In this document: piece after piece, positions 39,268 through 49,893 of the stretch
Layout of the letters: each line of letters opens with the position of its first letter
Position numbering within the stretch: the first letter of the stretch is position 1
Source of the DNA: Isochrysis galbana
Lineage: Eukaryota; Haptophyta; Isochrysidales; Isochrysidaceae
NCBI GenBank assembly: GCA_018136815.1
Contig: CM030931.1
Coordinates: 2,657,801 to 2,721,800 of the forward strand
Length of the DNA stretch: 64,000 nt
Direction of reading: 5' to 3'
The notes under the pieces: model-generated
Databases searched by the model: none
What the model was told of the DNA's origin: nothing
What the model saw: the letters and a program-made list of their open reading frames with translations, nothing else
Program-made: the position numbers and the translations under genes

Positions 39268-42200
39268 TTAATGTCCAGAAGAGCTTAGACTCGAAGGTTT
39301 AGATGTGGTTTTGCCTACCTCTTCATCGCAGAGGAGTCGACCGTCTGCTCCTTCCTCTGCGTCAACAAACTCGCCGTCCACCAAAGCCCACTTTGAGCTG
39401 CAGGCAACGCATTCCGAATCGCAGTAGAGAGCGAAGAAGAGCTTGCCCTTGGGAACATTGCGAAGGTCAAACGCATCCACACGAAGCGCACGCGAGAGAG
39501 GATCTATCCGTCGGCATATCGCCGCACAGCCAAGCTCAAGCTTCCCATCAACAGGATGGACGCCAAGCCACATATCAGTAATCATCCTGTTGCGCCATGT
39601 CTTGGGGTCCATATTCACCCCGGTCAACTTCACCTCCACATTCATGGATTCAGAACGCATGTCGCTGATGACGATGTGGGCGTCGACATCTATGGGCAAT
39701 TTCATTGTTTTCGAATACTTGCGATCTACGATGCACACACGAAAGCGCAATGAGCTACACCGCATTGCTAGTCCAAATGAGTGCCGCATGCATGCATAGC
39801 GCCATGGCCAATAAGTCCGTCGTGATCGCTAGGATAATTTATGATGCATGGCATGCTCGTTTGTGCTCACGCCGAATGCAGTATTCAGCATCGTTCCTCG
39901 TGGGCAGCGCAATCAGCATAGCATGTTGCAAAAGCATCGCACCTTGGGAAAGAAACAAACCCATTGACGCGAGATCGCATGCCGCGCGGTTCTTGGCACG
40001 ACTTTCAATGGCTTGAGTCGGATGTTGAAGAGAGACAGAATCCTCAGACCCAACGTGACTGTGCAGGCCACTAGGCCCTCCTTGCGATATGCCGACCAGC
40101 GATCCAGATAGAAACCCGCTAGAGTTATGGCTTCGGCTATCTTGAACTCCGGCTGAATGTTGAAGTGCACGCCAGGGCTCGCGTCCAGCCACGCACTCTC
40201 TCATGATATTTGTCTCATCGTGTTGAATGATATATCTACGACCATCGGCAGCGATGTCAATCACTTGAGCAGTCACCCACGTGCCGTCGTCAGGCAAAAA
40301 AGCCTCGATACGTTGACCCCTCATAGGAACCTGCGCCTGATACCTATGCAACAGATGCACCTCATCACGACCCTGATGAGGAGCAAATGAGACGCACCCG
40401 AGTTGACTGAAGGCACCTTTGGAACCATCATTCCCTAGGTCACGCTTCGATGTACCGATGCTGTCATCATAGCAATCGGCACACTCGGCTGATGTCGAGA
40501 CGTTCGATTGGAGCAAGCCGTTGTGGGATGGTATTTGACCTTCGGGTTTCCGAATCCGACACGGGCCGCCAAGACCCATGTGATGGTATCCACGGACACA
40601 AAGCGGGTTTCGCAAACATTGTGATGGGAGGAAGTCAGTTGGAGTTATCGTCTTTGTACCACAGCGGCGCTCATGATTGGCGAGCGCTCCACGATTAGCA
40701 TGCGAACGGCCACAGAATTGGCAGGCGAATGATGGCTCCCTCTGCTTGTCTCTTGGTGCCGCATCTACGTCGTTGTCGTTGCCGCCTTTGTGGCTCCAAG
40801 GCCCGGTGTCTGCATTTGCGGGTGCGGTTGTAGGTCTTCCTAAAAGAGCCGGATAAGTCTCCTCCGCAAGCGTGACCTCAGCTTTGCCGAAAACGTTCTT
40901 TTCTGAACGCCCGTTGGATGACGCGTCATCCAACATTGTGCCACGTGCATAGATAACACACGTTCCATCCAAATCAACCAGCCAATATCCACAGCGTGAC
41001 TCCACAATCGTCCCATGATTCCCATAGTGAGGTCCGGGTTTCATCACTCGTACTGTCGATCCGATGTTGAAGATGGGTTTCCTGCTGCGACGAATTGCTT
41101 GCTCTGAGGAGCTGTGCTCTGAGGAGCTGTGATCAAAAATCATGAATTCAGAGAGGTCGCTTACCGGCGCGCTCTGCATAGGCATCAGGTCAGGCCTCCA
41201 ACCCCTCATAGTTGCAGCGACCGTGGGCGCGGAGCCTCTTCTCGCTTCTCGTAGATGATGCGGTTCGTGTCGGAACAATGGAGCAGAAGCACCGTGGTCG
41301 ACGCACCGCTCATTTCCACGTGCGCTTTCGGCCGGTCGCAATGCGTTCCCTGACGTCTGACCGGCCTCATTGCTCGCTATTGACAAGCCAGGGGAGCTGC
41401 GAGGGTTCGTCAGAGCCACGCCGTGAGTGTTGTCGTGAATCGTACCTGACTCACTAGCATCGCCAGGAACACAATGGATACTGCTTCGATCCGAGTCCGT
41501 TCGCTGCCGATCATCACTCTTATAGTCCCTGCTAGTAGAAGCATCATTGCTCGTAGAAGCAGCCACGCTCTCCCCGGAGCCAATCCGCGGACACTTCCGT
41601 GCTTCCAATACATGCATGATTTTCCGATCATGTCGTTCGGTATCTTTGTGTGGCCACCCTCTTATCGAGTCAGAGGTGGTGAATTCGCAATCACTGTTGT
41701 CGGACGCTGGAGTAGTGCATGCATCAACTGACACTTGCTGTTCAGCGCCGTGTTGTGCTCTGGAGACGATCTCCCCAAGGCAGTTGGTGTGAGAGCCAGT
41801 GGTTGCTTCAAAGCTATCGCTCTCTTGGTGAACAGGCTCCTGGCGCCCATGCCCATGCTGCTCTGCGTGTCGCGCGTAGCCGCTTCGTCGTGCAAGGGTT
41901 GCGAGTGACTCTCCAGCCTCTACTGACTGGGCAAGGGCGTGTTGTCGCCCTGCACCTAATATGCGCTCCCCCAAGATGTGCAGTGCTTTCGACTGCGTGC
42001 CCGGCTGACGGCGACGCGTACGATCATCCATCCCGTCCCGAAGGTTAATATTTCTTTTCCTCTTCCCCAGCATCTCCTCGCCGTCGTTTGCCTGCGTTCC
42101 GTGAGACGAGCTGCTCTCGTTTGAGATGTTATCGTTAGCATAAGCATCACATGATGCCAGTGCAGGCTGCGTTGCGCCTGTAGCACTTGAGGAGGAGGCT

Positions 42201-42889
42201 CCCTGGAGGAGCGTCACACCCTGATGATACATGGCATGGGAGTTTTCCGGGGCTAAAGCAGATGGGCGTGTCTCAGGAGCGATAAAGGTCCGTTGACATG
42301 GTGTGCTGGAAACCCAGCGCATCTTCTGGTGGACATCGGCAACATTCTTGTCAGGAAGAACAATCTGCTCAGAGTCATTGCTGGAGTTCTGGCAGCCAGG
42401 AGAGCCTACACGAAAGGAACCATAAGTGGTACAATCCGAGAGCCGGTCGGTAGATGCATCGGGTGAAGCATCGAGGGCGCGCGGTGAGCAAAACAACTTG
42501 CCAGCTGTGTCAGAGACGGACATCTCATCAGACTGTTTCCTACCTTCAGTCATCTCCATAGAACTCGAAAGGGCCTCACGGTGGCAATGATCACTCATCT
42601 CTTGGAGTGCACAGCCATGAGAAGATCCTTGGTGAAAACGACAAAGACCACTCCGGCTCGAAGCTCCGATGGCATATGCCTCCCAGCCGCGCGCATATTC
42701 CACGTTGCCATGCCCTACGGCATGCCTATTGCCGCCCATGTGAGACGTCCTGCTGCTGTCGTGGTTCATCAGGGTTTCTTCCTCGTTGATGTGATGGCGC
42801 AAGGAATGGCGGCCCCTTGCGGTCGGTTCCCGTAGGCTAATCTTGGCTTCCTCCCCACTCGTCCACTCCCCATGGCGCGGGCTGCCCAT
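39268..42889 (-). CDS. Putative chromatin-associated protein with KOW, C2H2 and Agenet/Tudor-like modules, two exons
   Basis: Exons 42889-39871 and 39767-39268 give 1172 residues. The junction CGGC|GTGAGC to GACTAG|CAATGC is phase 1 and needed no frame repair. The first 600 residues are Ser/Asp/His-rich and disordered, with a basic patch KRKRNINLRDGMDDRTRRRQ near 270. About 605-640: FNIGSTVRVMKPGPHYGNHG, then YWLVDLDG, a KOW-like fold. About 720-740: CQFCGRSHANRGALANHERRC, a C2H2-like finger ending in Cys. A Cys/His cluster follows (CLRNPLCVRGYHHMGLGGPC). About 853-890: GQRIEAFLPDDGTWVTAQVI, an Agenet/Tudor-like barrel. The C-terminal 165 residues, from exon 2, contain FRVCIVDRKYSKTMKLPIDV and look like a distinct beta-rich domain that I cannot name. 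Each module is common in chromatin or RNA binding; the combination is not one I know. The exon-2 part could be a separate gene. Confidence 0.65.
39768..39870 (-). other. Proposed intron of the KOW/C2H2/Agenet gene
   Basis: 103 bp, GTGAGCAC to TTGGACTAG. The 3' site is TAG rather than the CAG used elsewhere in the window, but the phase is right and the length fits. Confidence 0.6.
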
Positions 42890-43490
42890 GCTCACCCCCT
42901 CCTGGGCCTCTTCCTGACACCCCACGCTTCCCCGTCTTCTTGCCCCCCCCCCCCCCCCCCCCTTCGCCCCCGCCCTCGCCTCCACCCCCCGCCCCCGCCC
43001 CCCCTTTCCCCGCGGATCGGTGCGTCGCCTCAATCCGCGCGGGGGAAAGAGTCTCAAACCGGTGTGCGTGTGCACGGTTCATCAAACGAGAGGGATCACT
43101 GAGAAGCGCGAGAACAACCACGTAAGACCGCTTCAGCGCGGACAGTCCCCTAGGAAACGTCGCAGCCACGCGAGCACGGTCTTGGAGAGGAGCCGAGCTC
43201 CCGCGGTAGCTCCCCCCCTCTGGCCATGTCACTCCTTACCATGGAGAGCCTTTCTGTTTTCAAAATCTGCAGGCCACAATCAGTCGCCTCTGAGATTTGG
43301 AGTTTCTTCTCAATATTTTTTGACTTTTGAAATCCTGTCATGTAAGCCGTGTCACTCTTACCATCGAAGTTTTTTTTTCCTTCTCTGTTGAACCCAGACT
43401 GCGGTGCCCGCCTGCGTGGGCGATGTCCAGAGGGACCCTAGGCGATGTGGAAACGGGGGTACAATCATGCCCGCATGAAGCCTGATGGCC
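42890..43490. other. Upstream region of the KOW/C2H2/Agenet gene with a C tract
   Basis: Contains a long C run (42945-42962) and alternating CCC/GCC sequence to 43010, which extends open frames artificially. TTTCAAAATC and GAAAATATT-type inverted AT words occur at 43255-43340. No gene. Confidence 0.5.
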
Positions 43491-43980
43491 TCACGGCATG
43501 GCACCGCGCGCTCCCATACCAACTCGATTCGCGGCGCGCGCATTCAGGACCCCGCACGAGCAGTTCCAAATTGTGCGCATTTCTCCGAAATTGTTTGATG
43601 CTCTGTTGACGTCCGCATTGCCTTTTCCTAGACATCCGCATTGCCCTATCCTAGACACAGGTTCTAGGGAAGCGCACATATCGGAGACATGGGGCCTAGG
43701 AGCGCTGCATAAACCTCATTCGAAAATTATGGCTGTTTCTCGTCCCATCCTGCGCAGTATGTGGCTCATACTGGCTTTTGTCACACCGCACTCAACGCAG
43801 GAGCAGGCCATACATCTTTGGGTCTGTAAGTGTCCGAGCTGCATCGGCCCCCTCGAGGAGGGCGGTCGATGCAGCTCGGTCTCCAATACATTGGCTCGCC
43901 CGGTTGGCGCGGTCAGGTGGGTCGCCTATTAGGTGAGCACCGTGCGCGCACTTGTCCTCCGCCCTACTGAACGCCCCCTC
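43491..43980. other. Intergenic with a strong hairpin at 43834-43879
   Basis: An open frame of 144 codons (43498-43932, plus) lacks motifs. CCGAGCTGCATCG and CGATGCAGCTCGG pair over 13 bases, and the inner CCCCCTC/GAGGGCG extend the stem. A near-duplicate CCGCATTGCC(T)TTTCCTAGACA lies at 43614-43655. Confidence 0.55.
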
Positions 43981-46586
43981 TGCTTCCTCTCCTTTCTCTT
44001 CTCCCTTTTGACAACACCACCCTCTCTCCATTCTGTTCCACGTCAGAGAATCCGCACTGATATCTTGATCTCTCTGCCACCGTGCTCAATCCTGCACTTT
44101 TCTCCTTCCCTCTCTCCGTCTTCCACCTGTCTCGTCCTCATTTCATCTGTTTTCTCCCCCCCCCTACTTCACCCTCTACTTCGCTCACTTCCCCCACGGT
44201 CTCTCTCTCCCCCTCCCTCCACCCCTTCCTTCCCCTTCCCTCTCTCTCGCTTGTTTGTTCCTTCGTATCCTAGCTTCTCTCCCTCCCTCGGCCTCACGTA
44301 AACTACGTCTCTACCTCACCCCACCTCCGCCTTCCCCCTTCCCCCTCCGCTTTCCCCTTCACCCTCGCCCCCACCCTCCAATTTTCACTCTTACCCTCAC
44401 CCTTACTCTCACCGACCTTCACACTCAATCTTACTCTCAGGGCGATCAAAGACTGATCTCAGCTAGCAGTACTACCGTTCTCCATTTGGGCGTGGGGCTG
44501 TAGGGCTGCAGACTTTTGACCGTTAGCTAAAAAGCACCAACAATAGCTTCCTCGGGGCCACCATGCTTCCTCGCTTTGCCTTCTATGCACTCTGCTCATT
44601 GGTGCTCTCTTCGCATGCTCACTCAATTACATCTGTACAAATACTCTCCTAAGGCTCCCTCTTGGCTCTCCTTATATCTGTCCGTGCGGTGCGGAGTGGC
44701 TCAAGTGGTAGTGGTAGTGGCTCGCAGTAACGGCTGTGGCGAAGTGTGACGTGTGCGGTGCGTGCAGAGAGAGAGGCGGCTGAAAGGCTAGAAGGAGAAA
44801 TGGCGAATGAATAAAGGTTAGCAAAAGAGGTCAAGCGGTACAAAGTGACAGCGAGCTTGACCGTCACCTCGCCGTCGGCCTCATAGCGAGCGCCACTCAC
44901 CACTCACCTTCCGTGCCGTCAATTGTCCCCCTTCCTCCAACGACGACGCCAGCCCACCACGACGATACGGCGCACACCCTGCGCGACGCGGCGCGCTGCC
45001 GGCCCGCCCAGGTCCCTGGAAACGCGGACCTCGAAACGTCTCGACGCGAAAGCCGAAAGCCGAAAGCCCTCTCTCCTCTCTCCTTTTCCTTGCGCTTCGT
45101 AGTTTCTAGTTCTATTTCTCCAAGACGCCTTACACGCGCCTTACTTTCCCACACCAATACCAATAGCCAATTGGAATAATGAATCTTAGCAGTCTCGCCG
45201 TGCATGCGGCCCTGGACCCACTATTTTCACGCACGCGTTCTAAACCCCCCTCCCCCGGCCCTTCCCTCCCCGCCATCCGCCATCTGGCATCTGGCCACTC
45301 CCCCCGGGCACTGCTGCAAGGGGCGATAGATAGGCGATAGGTACGCAGGGAGAGGCGGAGAGAAAGAGAAAGAGGGGCACTCACCCAGATGGGGCACTCG
45401 TCCAACAATGGATCGAGCAGCGATCAACAGGGCCAGCTCGCGCGAGCGCGCGCGAGCGAGGCGAAGCAATGCGGGCAAGGGGTGCAAACAAGGATCAATG
45501 GGATCCATTCCCATTCCCTCCCGGCAGCAGGGGGCCCAGAGGGACCAGCTCTCCCAGAGGAGGAGAGAGAGAGGGAGAGAAGAGGGCTCGCTACCATGCG
45601 TCGCCATGCAGCCATGCAGCCCAAAGCGACTGCGCGAGCGCGCGCAGCTCGCGGCGGTCCGCGAGAGTCGGCTCAGCAAGCCCAGCCCTACCCCTCTACC
45701 TGGGTGGGAGCTCCATATCGCCGGTGGCCCGCAGCGCGAGCCCCGGCGGCGGTGTGAGAGCGGCGCGCCGCACCGCCATCGCGCTACGCCATCACAAGAT
45801 GATTAAAAGATACCTAGGGGACCACTGCCACGCAAGGCACACTAATGGTATAGAACCACAAGCGACACCAGACACCCTGTGATACGAAAATAATATGGAG
45901 GGTGCTCAAAATCGACCCAAAGGCGCATAAAGGGGGGGTTATAATTTCTCCCGTATTCGGGTGGTGTACCGGGACTTTTGATGGCCCGCACCTTCAAGAT
46001 GAGCGAGGGGAATATCAACCTCTTGATTTTCCAAACTGCTCTAGGCGGACATGCCTGACTAGAGGTAGAGGCTGCGACCTCGCGACCTCAGGTTTGGTTG
46101 CTTTCTTGACAAAATACCCGTATAAAGGATGGTATAAGTTCTACTTGCATGGCCCCCCCCGCCCCCCCTCTCCCTCTCCATCCCCCCCCCCTCATCTTCC
46201 CTGCTCTCCTCCCGGGGATCCAATTTACCCCCCCTCCTCCCCTGTTCCCCCCAAACAAAGGAGGATGTGGAGGGTTCACTTCTACTTCTTCGCTTGAGGC
46301 GCGGCTTTTTGCAACATCGCTCCGCCTCCTCGGTAAGTGACATCTTGTCCGTCATGCCGTCATGGAGAATCGGAATAACTTATTCTTATTTATTCACTTT
46401 CGAAAGCGCTAGAAGGGGATGGATGTACTGCGCGACGGCAGCTCCAAGCCCAATCCTGATTCCTTTGACGCCCACCAACGCGGTCGCCACTACGACTACA
46501 AGAGTGAAGAAGGCGCAACTATGACCTATGAGAAAGAGGAAAGAGGACAATGAGCAATGAGGACGCCTACCATTTGAAATCCATTT
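43981..46586. other. Gene-poor intergenic region
   Basis: A CT-rich tract (43975-44400), a mixed GC-rich stretch and C-rich words (46150-46250). At 45195-45245, CATGCGGCCCTGGACCCACT and TTTTCACGCACGC resemble 16200-16235 (CACGCGGCCGTGGACGCCAC, CTTTCACGCAGC). No recognisable gene; frames seen are short or compositional. Confidence 0.5.
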
Positions 46587-46708
46587 CTATCGGTCGGAGT
46601 ACTTCGTAGTAGTCGTCTGAGATGTTGGGACGAATGTAAACCCACATGGCGTGCCCACCCTGCTGTATGCGCAACAAAAAAAAGTGATAGACCCACGAAA
46701 CCCACTTG

Positions 46709-47032
46709 TTACTTCTTCTTCAGCGCGGCGTTCAGGTAGGCGCAACACGAGGGCGCGCGAACGCTCTCGGCGCCGGGAGGCTTCCTCTCCACGCGCCTCA
46801 GGATGGCGCGGTCGCCTGAGGCTCGCTTTGCATTCGCTACGGCGGATCGCTTGAACACGGTCCTCAGCACGACAACCACAACGATCACGATCACGACGAA
46901 CGCAAAGATCTCGCCAGTGACCAGGAAACCGAGCGACGGTACTTTTTTGACTATGGAGTGGATCAACCAAGAAACCGAGCAGCAGTACTTTTTTGAATAT
47001 GGAGTGGATCTGTGGCGCGATGCCCAATGAAA
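46709..47032 (-). CDS. Possible small membrane protein
   Basis: The frame on the minus strand includes a hydrophobic segment FLVTGEIFAFVVIVIVVVVV followed by basic residues (LRTVFKRSAVANAKR) and ends ALKKK, a possible dilysine retrieval signal. This fits the last exon of a single-pass membrane protein. Upstream, the frame overlaps a 46-bp tandem repeat, and no convincing start is visible. No family assigned. Confidence 0.4.
   Translation of the reverse strand, partial: FHWASRHRSTPYSKKYCCSVSWLIHSIVKKVPSLGFLVTGEIFAFVVIVIVVVVVLRTVFKRSAVANAKRASGDRAILRRVERKPPGAESVRAPSCCAYLNAALKKK
46925..47012. repeat. 46-bp tandem repeat, two units
   Basis: GAAACCGAGCGACGGTACTT then TTTTGACTATGGAGTGGATC recurs 46 bases later with three or four substitutions. 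Confidence 0.9.
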
Positions 47033-47059
47033 ACCTCCAGGTGGGCCACCTGCCACCAC

Positions 47060-47935
47060 GAAAATCTTCGCCGAGAAATGGTGCGAATCGACCCCCCTCT
47101 CCCCCCCCAGTCACGAGGTCGCGCCCGCGGGGGATCGGTCCCTTGTTATCTCAGCTGCATTTGGCATTTGATTCCCGCCCGATGCAGCGCTGTGTCGGGC
47201 TGCCGACAGTCCGACCGCCCCTGACCCTCTGGCGTCGTTGCCCGCGCAGCCCACCCAGCTTCTCACAGCGCGCGCACGCGGCTTCCCTGGCTACCAGAGG
47301 CCCCACCCCGACCATCCCGACCCGCCCCTCGCAGGATTCGCCCTCTCTCGAATTCGGCATCGAGATCTAGGATCAGCTCACCAACGAGGCCGTCCACGCG
47401 TGGCTGATGAGCCTCCGCATTGAGGCTGCCCTCGCGGCCCTCCTCTCTCTGACAGTGCCAGATGCGGCGCCAAACGATGAGGCGAGACCCGTGGGTGGCC
47501 TCAGGTCGGGCCACGTCGTGGCGCTCTACGCCGCTGCGAGCAGGAAAGCCATAGATCTTGCCAGAGCGCATCTGGCGGGAACCCACCACCCAGAGCAGAA
47601 GTCATCTTCTGCCGCTTGGTGGTGGGCTTGGCAGGCGGTATTACAAATTAGCTAATACTACCGATGACGCGCGACGGCGCAACGAAAGCGCTCCGTGCAC
47701 GCGGAGCGCGCGCAGCCAAGGTGCACTCCAAGGTCTTGGCAATACTTGACATGCAAGTCAAGGAGAGCCACAGACCGCGGAGCCGACGCGGCGTCCGTCG
47801 ACCTCCGGTGGGCAGCTGAGTCAGAGAACCTTTGGCAGTCCGCCGCTAAACCTTTGAGCATCGGCAAAAACGGCGGCGGCGACGGGCCAGTGAGTGAGGG
47901 CGGCGGCGGCGGTGCTCCCTCGGCGATGTCAAACG
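47060..47935. other. Intergenic with a possible coding stretch
   Basis: At 47370-47650, a frame after CGAGATCTAG reads DQLTNEAVHAWLMSLRIEAA, then LSLTVPDAAPNDEA, GLRSGHVVALYAAASRKAI. It is protein-like, but no domain is recognised and the ends are unsupported. The rest shows nothing. Confidence 0.35.
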
Positions 47936-49335
47936 TCGATGTTCAAAGGGCTTCAGGGATTCGGCGCGCGTCCTGCTCGATTGGCGTGACTGTCCGGGTG
48001 GCCCCTGTGTATTTGACGTCCGGTGTGCCCTCTCATCCGGATGGATCGTCGAAATGGGGCACGCAGCGCGGCCGGCATCGGTTCGAAATTGGGCTCTCCG
48101 GGGCTTCCTCCACTGCGTCAGACATCCACGTTCAATGAGCTCCGCGGGTGGCTGATTGCGACGAGGTTTCGGCGCGCGTCCTGCCCGATTGGCGTGACTG
48201 TCCGGGTAGCCCCTGTGTATTTGATGTCTGGCGGGGTCCCTCATCCGGATGGATCGTCGAAATGGGGCACGCAGCGCGGCCGGCATCGGTTCGAAATTGG
48301 GCTCTCCGGGGCTTCCTCCACTGCGTCAGACATCCACGTTCAATGAGCTCCGCGGGTGGCTGATTGCGACGAGGTTTCGGCGCGCGTCCTGCCCGATTGG
48401 CGTGACTGTCCGGGTAGCCCCTGTGTATTTGATGTCTGGCGGGGTCCCTCATCCGGATGGATCGTCGAAATGGGGCACGCAGCGCGGCCGGCATCGGTTC
48501 GAAATTGGGCTCTCCGGGCCTTCCTCCACTGCGTCAGACACCCACGTTCAATGGGCTCCGCGGGTGGCTGATTGCGACGAGGTTTCGGCGCGCGTCCTGC
48601 CCGATTGGCGTGACTGTCCGGGTGGTCCCGTGTATTTGATGTCTGGCGGGGTCCCTCATCCGGATGGATCGTCGAAATGGGGCACGCAGCGCGGCCGGCA
48701 TCGGTTCGAAATTGGGCTCTCCGGGCCTCCCTGGACGACGGCTCTACGTTCAATGGGCTCCGCGGATGGCCGATTGCGACGAGAATTCGACGCGCGTCCT
48801 GCCCGATTGGCGTGACTGTCCGGGTGGCCCCTGTGTATTTGACGTCCGGTGTGCCCTCTCATCCAGATGGATCGTCGAAATGGGGCACGCAGCGCGCTCG
48901 GCATCGATTTGAAGTTGGGCTCTCCGGGCCTCTCCGGGCGACGGCTCTACGTTCAATGGACTCCGCGGATGGCCAATTTCGACGAGGATTCGGCGCGTGT
49001 CCTGCTCGATTGGCGTGACTGTCCGGGTAGTTCATTGTATTTGACGTCTGATGTGCCCTCTCATCCAGATGGATCGTCGAAATCGGGTACGCAGCGCGCC
49101 CGGCATCGATTTGAAGTTGGGCTCTCCGGGCCTCCCTGGGCGACGCCTCAACGTTCAATGGGCTCCGCGAATGGCCGATTTCGACGAGAAGTCGACGCGC
49201 GTACTGCCCGATTGGCGTGATTGTCCGGGTGGCCCCTGTGTACTTGACGTCTGGCGGGGCCCCTCATCCGGATGGATCGCCGAAATCGGGCACGCACCGC
49301 GCCCGGTCTCGATTTGAAGTTGAGCTTTTGATGCC
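47936..49335 (+). repeat. Satellite array, about seven units of 202-208 bp
   Basis: The landmark ATGGATCGTC (or ATGGATCGCC) falls at 48041, 48249, 48457, 48664, 48867, 49069 and 49272, giving spacings of 208, 208, 207, 203, 202 and 203. Each unit contains ATTGGCGTGACTGTCCGGGT, CCTGTGTATTTGA, CATCC-GATGGATCGTCGAAA, GGGCACGCAGCGCG, CGG-ATCGGTTCGAAATTGGG and CTCTCCGGGC. Units 2 and 3 are nearly identical; the right half (202-203 bp units) is more diverged and carries ACGACG-CTC-ACGTTCAATGG instead of CACTGCGTCAGAC. Open frames on both strands are products of the periodicity. Confidence 0.97.
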
Positions 49336-49893
49336 TTTTGCGACTTTAGCATCTTTTGTCAGTATTTGGTGACGTTTTGTTGGGGGGGGGGGGCAGGGTC
49401 TGGGTCGCAGTGAACCCTGAATGTGTGCCTGTTAGGTCTATTGGAAGCTTTCTACTGAAAAAAAACCTCAAATCTCCTCAACCATGAGATGGTGATTTTT
49501 ATACCTCTAATATCAAATATAAATATAAAACCCCCTTTGACCGCCCTATAACGCCTGAGGTTTTAGTCTCTTGCCTGCTGGCGGGGGCGAAAGGCGCCCG
49601 GGGGCACGTGGGGGTGTAGAAAGCGTGCGTGAGAGTAGTAGGGCCCAAGACCGCGTGCGCAGTGAAATTATTATGAAATTTAGGACGTCGCGCCATTACA
49701 ACAATCCCCTTATGCCTACCGCAACTCACAGCACGTTCGATTCAAGTACAGGACTCAAGGTCAGCGAAGAAGTACGCATAGTGGCGAGAATTGTGAGCAA
49801 ATAACATCTTGCCGCCCACTACACAATCAATGAATGGTCGCAAATACAAAGAAGTCGAGGAGTCATCACATTTCTCACCGAGGCCGACAGTCC
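49336..49893. other. Intergenic, no gene recognised
   Basis: Contains a G run (49381-49393), an AT-rich patch with ATATAAATATAAA (49510-49530) and the 3' flank of the fibronectin gene. Confidence 0.45.

Noticed and set aside
47936-49335. CRISPR array or tRNA cluster explanation for the regular repeat
   Set aside because: Units are contiguous without unique spacers, and at about 205 bp are far too long for CRISPR repeats; the box-like words are badly spaced for tRNA genes.
47846-49352. Open frames of 60-188 codons on both strands across the satellite
   Set aside because: They recur with the repeat period, overlap one another in all frames and show no domain.
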